A stretch of DNA of 64,000 nt from assembly GCF_012726295.1 (NCBI RefSeq), contig NZ_JABAOB010000008.1, forward strand, positions 310,001 to 374,000, in the 5' to 3' direction. The notes under the pieces are model-generated. The model was not told the origin of the DNA. It searched no databases and was given only the letters and a program-made list of their open reading frames with translations. Origin of the DNA: Chitinophaga sp. Ak27 (GTDB lineage: Bacteria > Bacteroidota > Bacteroidia > Chitinophagales > Chitinophagaceae). Positions within the stretch are counted from its first letter, which is position 1. Each line of letters opens with the position of its first letter. Both the position numbers and the translations under genes were made by a program. Shown here piece by piece: positions 52,812-62,200 of the stretch.

Positions 52812-52830
52812 GGGTGTTTGAATTTTGTAA
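52812..52830. repeat. 19-base direct repeat, copy A (upstream of AraC gene)
   Basis: GGGTGTTTGAATTTTGTAA. The second copy at 53730-53748 differs only at position 17 (C for T). Copy A ends just inside the AraC promoter's -7 box and lies 10 bases before its start codon. Confidence 0.65.
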
Positions 52831-52835
52831 CTTTG
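52828..52835 (+). promoter_or_regulatory. -7 element of the AraC gene
   Basis: TAACTTTG matches TAnnTTTG and ends 4 bases before ATG 52840, again predicting a leaderless transcript; it overlaps the end of direct-repeat copy A. Confidence 0.5.
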
Positions 52836-52839
52836 TGAC

Positions 52840-53739
52840 ATGAAAACAGAGACCTTACAGGAATTTTACCAGCATAAATTCAATGCGGTACCCGACCGCC
52901 TGCAACAGGACCTGGGTCATTTCAACGTATTCAGGCTGGAAGACTGTATCGTAAACGGAACCGTTACCGTCAAATATAGTCGCCGCGATTTTTATAAAGT
53001 CAGCCTGGTACGTGGACATAACCTCTATCATTACGCCGATAAAACTACAGAAATGAATGGCAGCGCCCTGATCTTTTGCAACCCGCAGATACCTTACGCC
53101 TGGGAGTCGCTGTCGGGCGAGAGCAATGGCTATTTCTGTATATTTAAGGAGTCTTTTTTTACCGGTGTTATGAGAGGCAATATCCATGAATTACCGATGA
53201 TGGCGCCCGGGGGCATTCCTTCCTATCTTTTAAACAAAGAACAAGACAAAGAAGTATCGCAGTTGTTTGAGAAGATGTTGGGGGAAATTAACGGCGACTA
53301 TGTATTAAAATACGACCTGTTGCGAAATTACCTCACAGAGATCATGCATTACGCATTGAAAATGCAGCCTTCAGAATTTGTGTACCAGCATACCGATGCC
53401 AAAACCCGTATCACATCGGTATTTAATGAGCTGCTGGAACGACAGTTCCCAATTGAATCGCCGGGCCAACGATTTGTGATGAGATCCGCCAACGACTTTG
53501 CGAAACAATTGTCGGTTCATGTTAATCACCTGAACCGGGCGATACGCGATACCACCGGTAAAACCACCTCCGCACACATTGCGGAGCGGCTCACCTCCGA
53601 AGCCAAGGCCCTGCTGAAGCATACCGATTGGAACATATCGGAAATTAGCTATGCCCTGGGATTTGAGGAACCCGCACACTTCAACAACTTCTTTAAGAAA
53701 CATACCCAGCTCACCCCGGGTGCTTTCAGGGGTGTTTGA
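52840..53739 (+). CDS. AraC-family transcriptional regulator
   Basis: A 299-residue protein with an N-terminal AraC-binding-like cupin domain (FYKVSLVRGHNLYHYADKTTEMNGSALIFCNPQIPYAWESL) and a C-terminal HTH (about 200-297; DFAKQLSVHVNHLNRAIRDTTGKTTSAHIAERLTSEAKALLKHTDWNISEISYALGFEEPAHFNNFFKKHTQLTPGAFRG). It is a common arrangement in Bacteroidota to have such a regulator next to a short-chain dehydrogenase, which follows here. The gene is flanked by 19-base direct repeats, the second of which contains its stop codon. Confidence 0.92.
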   Translation: MKTETLQEFYQHKFNAVPDRLQQDLGHFNVFRLEDCIVNGTVTVKYSRRDFYKVSLVRGHNLYHYADKTTEMNGSALIFCNPQIPYAWESLSGESNGYFCIFKESFFTGVMRGNIHELPMMAPGGIPSYLLNKEQDKEVSQLFEKMLGEINGDYVLKYDLLRNYLTEIMHYALKMQPSEFVYQHTDAKTRITSVFNELLERQFPIESPGQRFVMRSANDFAKQLSVHVNHLNRAIRDTTGKTTSAHIAERLTSEAKALLKHTDWNISEISYALGFEEPAHFNNFFKKHTQLTPGAFRGV

Positions 53740-53748
53740 ATTTTGCAA
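53730..53748. repeat. 19-base direct repeat, copy B (end of AraC gene, upstream of SDR)
   Basis: GGGTGTTTGAATTTTGCAA spans the AraC stop codon (TGA within GTTTGA) and lies about 75-95 bases upstream of the SDR gene, 918 bases after copy A. A binding site for the AraC protein in front of both genes is the simplest reading. Confidence 0.65.
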
Positions 53749-53791
53749 TGATTGGTTTGAACCGCGTAACAACCGGTATCCGTTCCTGTTT

Positions 53792-53799
53792 TAGTTTTG
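53792..53799 (+). promoter_or_regulatory. -7 element of the SDR gene
   Basis: TAGTTTTG matches TAnnTTTG, 24 bases upstream of ATG 53824. Direct-repeat copy B lies 44 bases further upstream, a plausible activator position. Confidence 0.5.
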
Positions 53800-53823
53800 T
53801 GTTGTCAAAAAACACACAAGATT

Positions 53824-54663
53824 ATGAACAACACTTCCGTTTGGTTTGTTACTGGCGCCTCTAAAGGATTAGGTCGCTCATTCGTACAACAATTACTCAG
53901 TCAGGGATATAAAGTAGCGGCAACTTCCCGCAGTATCGGCGATCTTCGCGCTATATCTGCTGATCCTAATTTCCTCCCGCTGTCGGTGGACCTGAAAAGC
54001 GAGCGCAGTATACAACAGGCTGTTGATGCCACTATCCAACAGTTTGGCCGTATTGATGTACTGGTGAATAATGCTGGTTACGGACAGGTAGGTAGCGTAG
54101 AAGAATTGTCTGATGCAGAGGTTCGCGCCAGCTTCGATGTCAATGTATTTGGGCTGCTCAATGTTACCCGGGCGGTATTGCCGCATATGAGAGCGCAACA
54201 ATCCGGTCATATTTTCAACATTTCTTCTATCGCTGGCTTTACAGGGGCCTTCCCTGGTTTCGGTATCTACTGCGCTACCAAATTTGCGGTAGATGGCTTG
54301 TCTGAGTCACTGTCTACAGAAGTAAAACCTTTCGGTATCCAGGTAACAATTGTATCACCCGGGTATTTCAGAACTGACTTCCTTGCTTCCAGCTCACTGG
54401 GTGTGCCTGCTCAACCACTGGCTGCTTATGAAAACGTGCGCGCCGCCCAGGATGCACACCAGCACCAGATTAATGGCAACCAGGCAGGTGACCCTGAAAA
54501 AGCAGTAGCCGCAGTCATTAAGATAGCCGGCGATGCCCAGGCGCCCCTGCACCTGTTCCTCGGTGAAGATGCCTACAATATGGCTTTCCAGAAAATGGAG
54601 GTAATCACCGCCGACCTGGAACAGTGGAAAGAAGTGACCATCGCTACCGCTATTGAAGCCTAA
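53824..54663 (+). CDS. Short-chain dehydrogenase/reductase (SDR) family oxidoreductase
   Basis: A 279-residue protein starting MNNTSVWFVTGASKGLGRSFVQ (an upstream in-frame start overlaps the promoter). Classical SDR motifs: TGASKGLG (about 10-17, NADP-type), LVNNAGYG (about 84-91), catalytic Ser in FNISSIAG (about 140) and Y-X3-K in YCATK (about 155-159). It probably reduces small carbonyls with NADPH. It follows the AraC regulator, which is likely to activate it. The stop codon is followed 13 bases later by the first AAAGC heptads of a palindrome. Confidence 0.92.
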   Translation: MNNTSVWFVTGASKGLGRSFVQQLLSQGYKVAATSRSIGDLRAISADPNFLPLSVDLKSERSIQQAVDATIQQFGRIDVLVNNAGYGQVGSVEELSDAEVRASFDVNVFGLLNVTRAVLPHMRAQQSGHIFNISSIAGFTGAFPGFGIYCATKFAVDGLSESLSTEVKPFGIQVTIVSPGYFRTDFLASSSLGVPAQPLAAYENVRAAQDAHQHQINGNQAGDPEKAVAAVIKIAGDAQAPLHLFLGEDAYNMAFQKMEVITADLEQWKEVTIATAIEA

Positions 54664-54676
54664 TTTTAGAGCAGAA

Positions 54677-54784
54677 AGCAGAAAGCGTAAAGCAAAAAGC
54701 TATTGTGGCGAATGACCGATGCGATTTTTGAAATATCCGCAAAGATGATTCGCCACAATAGCTTTTTGCTTTACGCTTTCTGCT
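54677..54784. repeat. AAAGC-heptad palindrome, copy 5 (bidirectional terminator)
   Basis: Arms 54677-54713 and 54748-54784 form a perfect 37-bp inverted repeat (AGCAGAA, AGCGTAA, AGCAAAA, then AGCTATTGTGGCGAAT) with a 34-base loop. Extra heptads follow to about 54812 (TTCTGCC, TTAAGC, TTTCTGC), covering the last codons and stop of topB. It lies between the convergent SDR and topB genes. Confidence 0.92.
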
Positions 54785-54794
54785 GTTTTCTGCC

Positions 54795-56867
54795 TTAAGC
54801 TTTCTGCTTTACCGTAAAATCTTCTCCCAACACCAGCTTCCCGCTTTTTCCTTTCGTTACCAGGTCGGCAATTTGTTTATCGCTGAGTTTTTTATCGATA
54901 GGAGCGAAAGGAATTTTGAAGCCGCATTCTTTGAAATTCGTACAGCCGTAGGCGGTATTGCCTTTTTTCAGCAAATGCGTTTTACATTTGGGACAGGTTA
55001 GTTCTTCTACCACGATCACCTTCTTTGGTTTCGGCTCTTTTTTGGGCTTCTCCTTTTCTTCCGGTACGGGTGGCGGATCTGGCGCCACGGTAATGAATTT
55101 GTAGCTGGCAGTCTTTACTTCTTTGGTAAGGTCTACCACCATCTGTATTAATTCATCTTTAAAGGTGTCCATGGCATATTCACCTTTTTCGATCAGGCGG
55201 AGCTTACGTTCCCACTGGCCGGTGAGTTCTGCGCTTTTCAGCAGCTCTGTTTGTATGGTATCGATGAGGTCTATGCCGGTTTGGGTAGCATAAATATTTT
55301 TCTTTTTCTTCTCTATATATTTTCTGCGGAACAGTGTTTCGATAATGTTGGCGCGGGTGGAAGGGCGTCCAATACCATTGTCTTTCAGCAGCTCGCGCAT
55401 TTCCTCATCGTCTACCTGTTTACCGGCTGTTTCCATGGCCCGGAGCAACGTAGCTTCTGTAAAGGCTTTAGGCGGCGTTGTTTTGCCCTGGTGTATCCTG
55501 GGCGTATGAGGTCCGCTTTCGCCTACTTCGAAGTGGGGCAGTATTTTTTCTTCTTCTTCGTTCTCTTTTTTCTCTTTTACATCGTTGGCATATACTTCTT
55601 TCCAGCCCGGTTCCAGGATTTGCTTACCAGTTACTTTAAACGGCACCTGGCCTACTTTGCCGAGCACGGTGGTATTGGATATTTTACATTCGGGATAGAA
55701 GGCTGCAATGAAACGTCGGGCTACCAGGTCATAAATCCTTTTTTCTTCGATGGGAAGTCCGCCGGGATGCATGCCCGTGGGAATAATGGCATGGTGGTCG
55801 GTTACTTTTTTATCATCGAATACTGTTTTCAGCTTGGGAATGGGATTAGCCAGCAGCGGTGCGGTGAGCGAGGCATAAGGTGTCATATCTGCCAGTATCC
55901 CCGCTATTTTGGGATGCAGGTCTTCCGAGAGATAAGTGGTATCTACCCTGGGGTAGGTGGTCAGCTTTTTCTCGTAAAGATTCTGGATATATTTGAGCGT
56001 ATCATCTGCGGTATATCCCAGTTTTTTGTTGGCTTCCACCTGCAGGGCCGTGAGGTCGAACAGGCGGGGATTACCTTCCTTGCCATCTTTTTTTTCGAAA
56101 GAGGTCACTTCAAACGGATGTTCTTGCAGGTAAGCAAGCCCTTTGGTGGCTTTATCCAGCGTTTTGAGGCGGTCGATGGCAGCAGTAAATTCTGTTTCCC
56201 GGTAGATGGTTTTCAGTTCCCAATATTCTTCCGATACAAAGGCGTTGATTTCTTTCTGCCGTTGTACAATCATGGCCAGGGTCGGGGTTTGTACGCGGCC
56301 TATCGACAGCACTACCTTGCCCTGGGCAAATTTTTTGGTAAACAGGCGGGTGGCATTCATACCCAGCAGCCAGTCGCCTATAGCCCTGGCACTGCCGGCT
56401 GCATACAGGTTATCGTATTGATCGGCCATTTTCAGGTGCAGAAATCCATCGCGGATCGCTTCTACCGTCAATGATGAAATCCACAGCCGCTTGATAGGAG
56501 CTGTACATTTAGCTTTCAATAACACCCAACGCTGTATCAGTTCGCCCTCCTGGCCGGCATCCCCGCAGTTAATCACTTCTTCGCATTGCTGTACCAGGGT
56601 TTCTATCACCTTAAATTGCTTCTGTACCCCTGTGTTTTCAATCAGCTTAATACCGAAGCTCGGTGGTATCATCGGAAGGTCCTCCAGCCGCCAGAACTTC
56701 CACTGTTCATAGTAATCATGTGGCTCCTTGAGGGTACAGAAATGGCCGAACGTCCAGGTAACCTGGTAGCCATTACCTTCATAGTAGCCATCTTTGCGTT
56801 GTTTTGCCCCGATCACTTCTGCAATATCCCTTGCCACACTTGGTTTTTCAGCAATACAAACTTTCAT
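54795..56867 (-). CDS. topB: DNA topoisomerase III (type IA)
   Basis: A 690-residue protein. The Toprim domain begins KVCIAEKPSVARDIAEVIG (E7) and contains CGDAGQEGEL (D103, E107); the catalytic tyrosine is Y305 in KLTTYPRVDTTYL, where Val replaces the usual Thr of YPRTD. The C-terminus carries a Lys/Pro-rich linker and one zinc-ribbon-like motif (CPKCKTHLL... YGCTNFKECGF), then a basic segment. It relaxes and decatenates DNA during replication and repair. The last residues VKQKA and the stop are written by heptads of the neighbouring palindrome. A TopB of this size is often found on mobile elements as well, but no such element is seen here. Confidence 0.93.
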   Translation of the reverse strand: MKVCIAEKPSVARDIAEVIGAKQRKDGYYEGNGYQVTWTFGHFCTLKEPHDYYEQWKFWRLEDLPMIPPSFGIKLIENTGVQKQFKVIETLVQQCEEVINCGDAGQEGELIQRWVLLKAKCTAPIKRLWISSLTVEAIRDGFLHLKMADQYDNLYAAGSARAIGDWLLGMNATRLFTKKFAQGKVVLSIGRVQTPTLAMIVQRQKEINAFVSEEYWELKTIYRETEFTAAIDRLKTLDKATKGLAYLQEHPFEVTSFEKKDGKEGNPRLFDLTALQVEANKKLGYTADDTLKYIQNLYEKKLTTYPRVDTTYLSEDLHPKIAGILADMTPYASLTAPLLANPIPKLKTVFDDKKVTDHHAIIPTGMHPGGLPIEEKRIYDLVARRFIAAFYPECKISNTTVLGKVGQVPFKVTGKQILEPGWKEVYANDVKEKKENEEEEKILPHFEVGESGPHTPRIHQGKTTPPKAFTEATLLRAMETAGKQVDDEEMRELLKDNGIGRPSTRANIIETLFRRKYIEKKKKNIYATQTGIDLIDTIQTELLKSAELTGQWERKLRLIEKGEYAMDTFKDELIQMVVDLTKEVKTASYKFITVAPDPPPVPEEKEKPKKEPKPKKVIVVEELTCPKCKTHLLKKGNTAYGCTNFKECGFKIPFAPIDKKLSDKQIADLVTKGKSGKLVLGEDFTVKQKA

Positions 56868-57010
56868 AATCGATTAAAATTGGGTAACAAATGTCGGATA
56901 AAATACTCGTTCGCACAGCTAAATTCATCATGTTATAATTTCAGCTATACACATACAATAATACCAACTAATTTAAGGTTAATATTCACATTTGTCTATA
57001 CCCTTTTTAT
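56868..57010. promoter_or_regulatory. Divergent promoter region between topB and the S41 peptidase gene
   Basis: The 143-base gap is AT-rich. CACATTTG near 56989 is a near match to TAnnTTTG for the peptidase gene. Nothing stronger is visible. Confidence 0.3.
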
Positions 57011-59206
57011 ATGAAGACAGGCTTTCTGTTATTGTTTACCATGTTACCCCTGCTGGGCATCACACAGTCGAAACCCTCCTTCGATGGCAGTTTTGAACAG
57101 TCTAATGCTGCTGGCTTGCCTGAAGGCTGGATGAAATGGGGCACCCGCTATCACCAATATCTCGATACACAGATGGTGCACAGTGGCCACCGGTCTTTAT
57201 GCTTAACTCCCGAAGGCGTGAAAGGCGCAAATGATTTTGGCAGCAGTGCCATCAGTATTCCCGTTACTTTTTCGGGAGAGAAGATTACACTGACGGGCTT
57301 CCTGAAGCTGCAGAACGTGGAAGATGGCGTAGCCGGACTGATTATGCGCATCGATGATAAAGACAACAAAGTCCGGGAGTTTAATAACATGCAGCAAGAT
57401 AAGATCCACGGTACAGCCGACTGGAAACAATACAGCATCACATTACCCCTGCCTAAGGATGCGAGAACGGTGTATGCAGGCGTTGTTACCAACGGTACCG
57501 GGAAGGTATGGGCCGATGATCTGGAAATAACAGTAGATGGCAAACCGCTGTCGAAGGCGCCGCCCCGCTACATTTACAAGGCAGATAACGACACTGCTTT
57601 CGATGGCGGTTCGGGCATCGATATCCCTGTGCTTACTCCCCTGCAGGCCAGTCACCTAGAGGTGTTAGGCAAAGTTTGGGGCTTTCTTAAATACTATCAT
57701 CCGGCCATTGGGAGGGGGGATTATAACTGGGATTATGAGTTGTTCCGGATATTGCCGGCGATATTGCAGGCAAGTACGGAAGCCGCCAGGAATGCAGTAT
57801 TATTGAGTTGGGTAAATAAACTAAGCACAGCGGCGCCGGGCAAGGAAAAGACGGTGGATGACAGCAAAATTAAAATGTTGCCGGACCTGGACTGGATCCG
57901 TGATGAAAAAACGCTCGGCAGAGATTTATCTGATGCCTTGAAAAAGGTAGCCAGCATGCGCCGGGAAGATGAGCAGTATTATGTACAGTTGTATCCTACG
58001 GGTAATCCACAATTCCTGCATGAAAACAGCTACAGCAACATGTTATATCCCGACGCCGGTTTCCGGCTGCTGGCATTGTTCCGCTACTGGAACATGGTGC
58101 AATATTATTTCCCATACAAATACCTGGTTACAGAAGGCTGGAATCCTCAACTGGCAAAATTTATCCCGCTATTTGTACAGGCGAAAGATGTTGCAGCTTA
58201 TCAAACTGCGCTGCTGGAATTGATAGCATCGATACATGATTCTCATGCTTCTCTCTATGGTCCTAATCTTTACATCCGCAACCGGATGAAGTCAAAGACG
58301 CTACCGGTGAGGATTAAGTTTGTGGAAGAAAAAGCCATGGTGTTGAAAACCACCGATCCGAACCTGGCGCTGCATAAAGGAGACGTGATTACCGCTATTA
58401 ACCAGGAAACAGTGACCGACATGGTAAAACGGCTATTGCCTACCACCTCAGCTTCCAACTACCCTACACAGCTATGCAGGATAGAAAATTACCTGCTGTT
58501 AACGAAAGACAGTACCCTAACAATTACGTACGAACGAAATGGGGAACAGCATACCGTTACCATGCCAGCTGTGCCTGGCGCCGACGGTTACGTGCGGGGC
58601 GATCAGCCGGCTACTTCCTGGCGTATGATAGGCAATGACATCGGCTATGTATACCCGGGGTTGTTCAAAAATACCCAGATGGACAGCGTGAAACAGGCCT
58701 TTGCGAATACCCGGGGAATGGTGATCGACCTGCGCTGTTATCCCTCAGATGATATGCTGGGGTCACTGGCCTTGTATGTGTTGCCGGAAAGGCAAACATT
58801 TGTCAAATTTACCACTGGCAGCACTACCTCGCCTGGCTTGTTTACCGTGACTTATCCTATGAGTGCCGGTGGAAAGAATAAAGACTATTACCAGGGAAAG
58901 GTAGTGATCCTGGTAAATGAAACCACTCAAAGCAATGCCGAGTTTGTGACCATGGCCCTGCGCCTGGCGCCCCGGGCCACGGTGATAGGCAGTACCACTG
59001 CCGGCGCCGATGGCAATGTATCTTATCTCACGATTCCCGGGGGACTCAATTCCCTGTTTACGGGTATCGGCGTTTATTATCCCAATGGAAAAGAAACCCA
59101 GCGGGTGGGCATCAAACCGGATATCATTGTTACGCCAACGGTGAAGGGCATACGGGAAAACCGGGATGAGGTATTGGAAAAGGCATTGTCCCTTATCCGG
59201 GAATAA
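57011..59206 (+). CDS. Secreted S41-family (C-terminal processing) peptidase
   Basis: A 731-residue protein with a signal peptide (MKTGFLLLFTMLPLLGITQS). Residues 22-180 look like a carbohydrate-binding-type beta sandwich (SFDGSFEQSNAAGLPEGWMKWG ... GKVWADDLEITVDG). A helical region follows (about 205-420, with LGKVWGFLKYYHPAIGRGDYNWDYELF), a PDZ-like domain (about 430-540) and the S41 core with catalytic S641 in ETTQSNAEFVTMAL. GSTTAGADGNVSYLTIPGG is the conserved stretch after it. It is a periplasmic or surface protease, substrate unknown. It ends one base before the convergent AsmA-like gene. Confidence 0.9.
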   Translation: MKTGFLLLFTMLPLLGITQSKPSFDGSFEQSNAAGLPEGWMKWGTRYHQYLDTQMVHSGHRSLCLTPEGVKGANDFGSSAISIPVTFSGEKITLTGFLKLQNVEDGVAGLIMRIDDKDNKVREFNNMQQDKIHGTADWKQYSITLPLPKDARTVYAGVVTNGTGKVWADDLEITVDGKPLSKAPPRYIYKADNDTAFDGGSGIDIPVLTPLQASHLEVLGKVWGFLKYYHPAIGRGDYNWDYELFRILPAILQASTEAARNAVLLSWVNKLSTAAPGKEKTVDDSKIKMLPDLDWIRDEKTLGRDLSDALKKVASMRREDEQYYVQLYPTGNPQFLHENSYSNMLYPDAGFRLLALFRYWNMVQYYFPYKYLVTEGWNPQLAKFIPLFVQAKDVAAYQTALLELIASIHDSHASLYGPNLYIRNRMKSKTLPVRIKFVEEKAMVLKTTDPNLALHKGDVITAINQETVTDMVKRLLPTTSASNYPTQLCRIENYLLLTKDSTLTITYERNGEQHTVTMPAVPGADGYVRGDQPATSWRMIGNDIGYVYPGLFKNTQMDSVKQAFANTRGMVIDLRCYPSDDMLGSLALYVLPERQTFVKFTTGSTTSPGLFTVTYPMSAGGKNKDYYQGKVVILVNETTQSNAEFVTMALRLAPRATVIGSTTAGADGNVSYLTIPGGLNSLFTGIGVYYPNGKETQRVGIKPDIIVTPTVKGIRENRDEVLEKALSLIRE

Positions 59207-59207
59207 G

Positions 59208-62200
59208 CTAACGGGTAGGTGCTTTCGGTAAAGAGAATTTCTTAGCTACTTTATTATATCGCTTCAGGTACTTCCGGTCTTTCTTCACGCCCACGGCGGT
59301 GACGATGCCGGAAGTTTCTGCTTTTACCCAATAATTGAATACAAACTTCTCCCGGTCGCGTATAAAGAACATCCGGGTCGGCCGGTGGTTGGCATTTCTC
59401 AGCAACAGGTTGGCCAGCGTAGTTTTCAGGTTAGCCATAAAGCCGGTGCGGGCGGTATCTTTCTTGTTGAGCACCGCTATGCGCAGACCATGATAGAAAA
59501 AATGCATATCACCCAGGGTGGCATATTTATTTCCTGACCAGCGGGAGTAAATGCTATCAGCATATCCCCGTTTTACTTTCACTGCGGCCATAGGAATGGC
59601 TACAGCATTGAATCTTTCCAGGGCCATAGGCGCCAGGTAACTTTGCGCCACAAATCCTGAAAGCGAATCGCTGTAAGATTCCTGGTAAGAAAAATGATGA
59701 ATGGGACTGCCCAGCAGCTGGCCCCGGGCCACAATATGCAGGCTATCGCTGTTCATATGTACGTTGCCAAAATGCGTGATCAGGGCATTGATACCTGTAA
59801 TCGGCACGGCCGACCATTGTTGGGTAGCTTTGGATGATTCATTCACCGTCACCGCCGACTCCCGCAATTCAATGGAGTCTACCTGCAAACGAAATGGAAT
59901 GGTCTTGATTAACTGTGTGGGCATATACTTTTCAATACCGTGTTCGAACGGTATCCGTTTATCCCTTTGCGTGGTCAGCTGGGTATGATCAGCCAGGATA
60001 TGCCGTATCATCAAAGTTGTATCTCCGGCTTGTTCCCGGAGCCGTAATCCGCCGAGATGCAGTACTTCGCCGGCGATGGTGATATAGTCGCGCTGCCATT
60101 GGGCGGCGCGGAAGGTTTCTTCGGCGCCCAGGTTAGGCGTTACCTGGAAACGATAGAGTGCGAGGCCATGATGGTCGGGATCCATGGCGAAGCTATCCAC
60201 CCTGGCCTGTAGCTGTTTATTTTTGTAATACAGGGCGCCCTGGTCGATACGGGTATTATGCAGTAACGATGCCCAGGGCATTTTGTCGGGCTGCCGCAGA
60301 ACGACGGCCGGATCGTTAAATATTCCTGATAAATGATCGAGTTGTAATTGTAGCGTGTCGGCATGGTGTAGCGCGAGGGAAGCATCCTGCCAGCGCATAT
60401 CTACGCTGGAGGCGGCAGATAGCTGGTGCGCGGCATTTTCGCGGATACTGCCCTGGTGGAGTTGTACGGACAGTTGTGGGATACGGGCATCCATGTTTTT
60501 GTTGTGAAACTGCAACCGGGAAAAATCCATGTTCATATGATCGTAGCGCCACCGGTTACGGTTACCGTTACGCAGCTGTATCCTGCTGCCCCGGAGGTTT
60601 ACATGGGTTTGCAACTGGCTGCTGTCTTTGTCTTTCACGGTCATGTATGATAAGTGGGCATCCTGTACCTCCAGCTGTTTGATCTCGGTCATTAAAGGAC
60701 CCGATCCGGTATTTTTTTTGACAGTTTTTCCCTGGTGATAGATGCTTATTTCGGGCTGATGAACGCTGAGTGATTGGATGGATAGCTCTTTCAGAACTGT
60801 ACTGTGTATGTTTGCGGCAATATCCAGGGAAGGTACGCTTATTTTAATATAACCGTTGTCGTTATACAAGGTAGCATTGGCATCGGTAATGATGGCCTGG
60901 TTGCGGTTTAGCGATACCTGGGCAATATCCAGATCGGTAGTGCTGTCGTGGTGGCTGATATGGCGGAATAGTCCGGCTGCGGAGCCCCAGGTAATGATGT
61001 GTTGCAGGGTGCGCAAGTTCCGGAAGGCAATGTTGCTGGCGTCGAAACTGCTATGGGGATTACTGAATTGCAGCTGACGGATATCGAGTTGGCCAATACG
61101 TATTACCGGCGGGCTTTTATGAGATGCCGTAGTGTGGCTGGCTTTGGGCGGTAATTGAATTTGCAGGGCGCCCAGGCGTATCACATCTACCTGGATATCT
61201 TTTGACTGTTGGAAAACGTCCCAGTCAAATACTTCCCAATACAGATCCCGGGCCTTAATGCGGGGGCCATTTTCCAGTTGGGCTAGCAACTGGCTGGCTT
61301 TGTTACGGCGGTGGGTACCATCGAACGTGTAGTTATTAAGGGTAATGTTTGTTCTCCCGGCGGTGGCGCTTATTTCGCGTATGTGCAGGTTGGGCATGGA
61401 GTGTTTAATATCTACCAGGGAGTCGCTGAGGAAGAAGTTATGCAGCAATACATCGGTAGTAATATTTTTTAGCTGTAGCTTAACTGGTAGCTGGCCTGTG
61501 GCGGTGAAGCTGGCATTGCCTTCCTGGATATGGAAGGTGTCCACCATAATTACCTCGCTCAGGTTGTGTAGTGTTTGATAGAAGGCCGGCATTTTAATAC
61601 TGCCACTGTCGGTCACTGCAGCCTGCTTGCTGCCCTTTTTTTCTTTGGTGAGGAAGCTGATACGGGGGTGAAACAATACGGCATTGTCTGCCTTCAAATG
61701 TTTTTTTAACAGGTCTTCCAGGTTTACATCATTTAGCCGCAATGAGGGCGCTGTAAAAGTTAGGCCCTTACCAGAGTGATTTTGCGGGGTAGGTCCGTAT
61801 TCTACATTGTTAAAAATGACATCATTGTGTTGTAATACAAATTCGTCTACACTGAGCCGAAACAGGCTGTCGAGTGAATAAAACTGAATCTTATTCAGGC
61901 TGAGGGCGATGCTGTCGGTAGTGATACCGGGTACTGTGTCATGAGCTATGGTAAGGTTGTAGATGTTCAGGTTAGTGCTGCGGGTGGTGCCGGTAGATAC
62001 ATGACCGGTCAGGAGCAGCGCACCGTCTTTTACGGCGATATACCGGAAGTTTATTTTTTTGAACAGGGTGTTGGGGACGCTGTCCAATGCCCGCTTTTTA
62101 TCGCGATTGCTGGTTTTCAGACCAGGAAGTTTTAGTACTGGCCGTATACATACGAGAGTATCGATCAGCAATTCCTGGCGCATATAAATAGCAGGCAGGT

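Noticed and set aside
19757-54812. CRISPR array interpretation of the AAAGC repeats
   Set aside because: The repeats are 7-mers forming palindromes at separate loci, with no regular repeat-spacer units and no cas genes in the window.
55251-56474. 407-codon open frame antisense to topB
   Set aside because: It lies entirely opposite a well-supported topoisomerase with all catalytic motifs; the translation has no recognisable domain and is the usual by-product of codon bias.
54795-56867. Mobile-element origin of topB
   Set aside because: TopB is common on conjugative elements of Bacteroidota, but no tra, mob, integrase or other element gene lies nearby and flanking genes look chromosomal.
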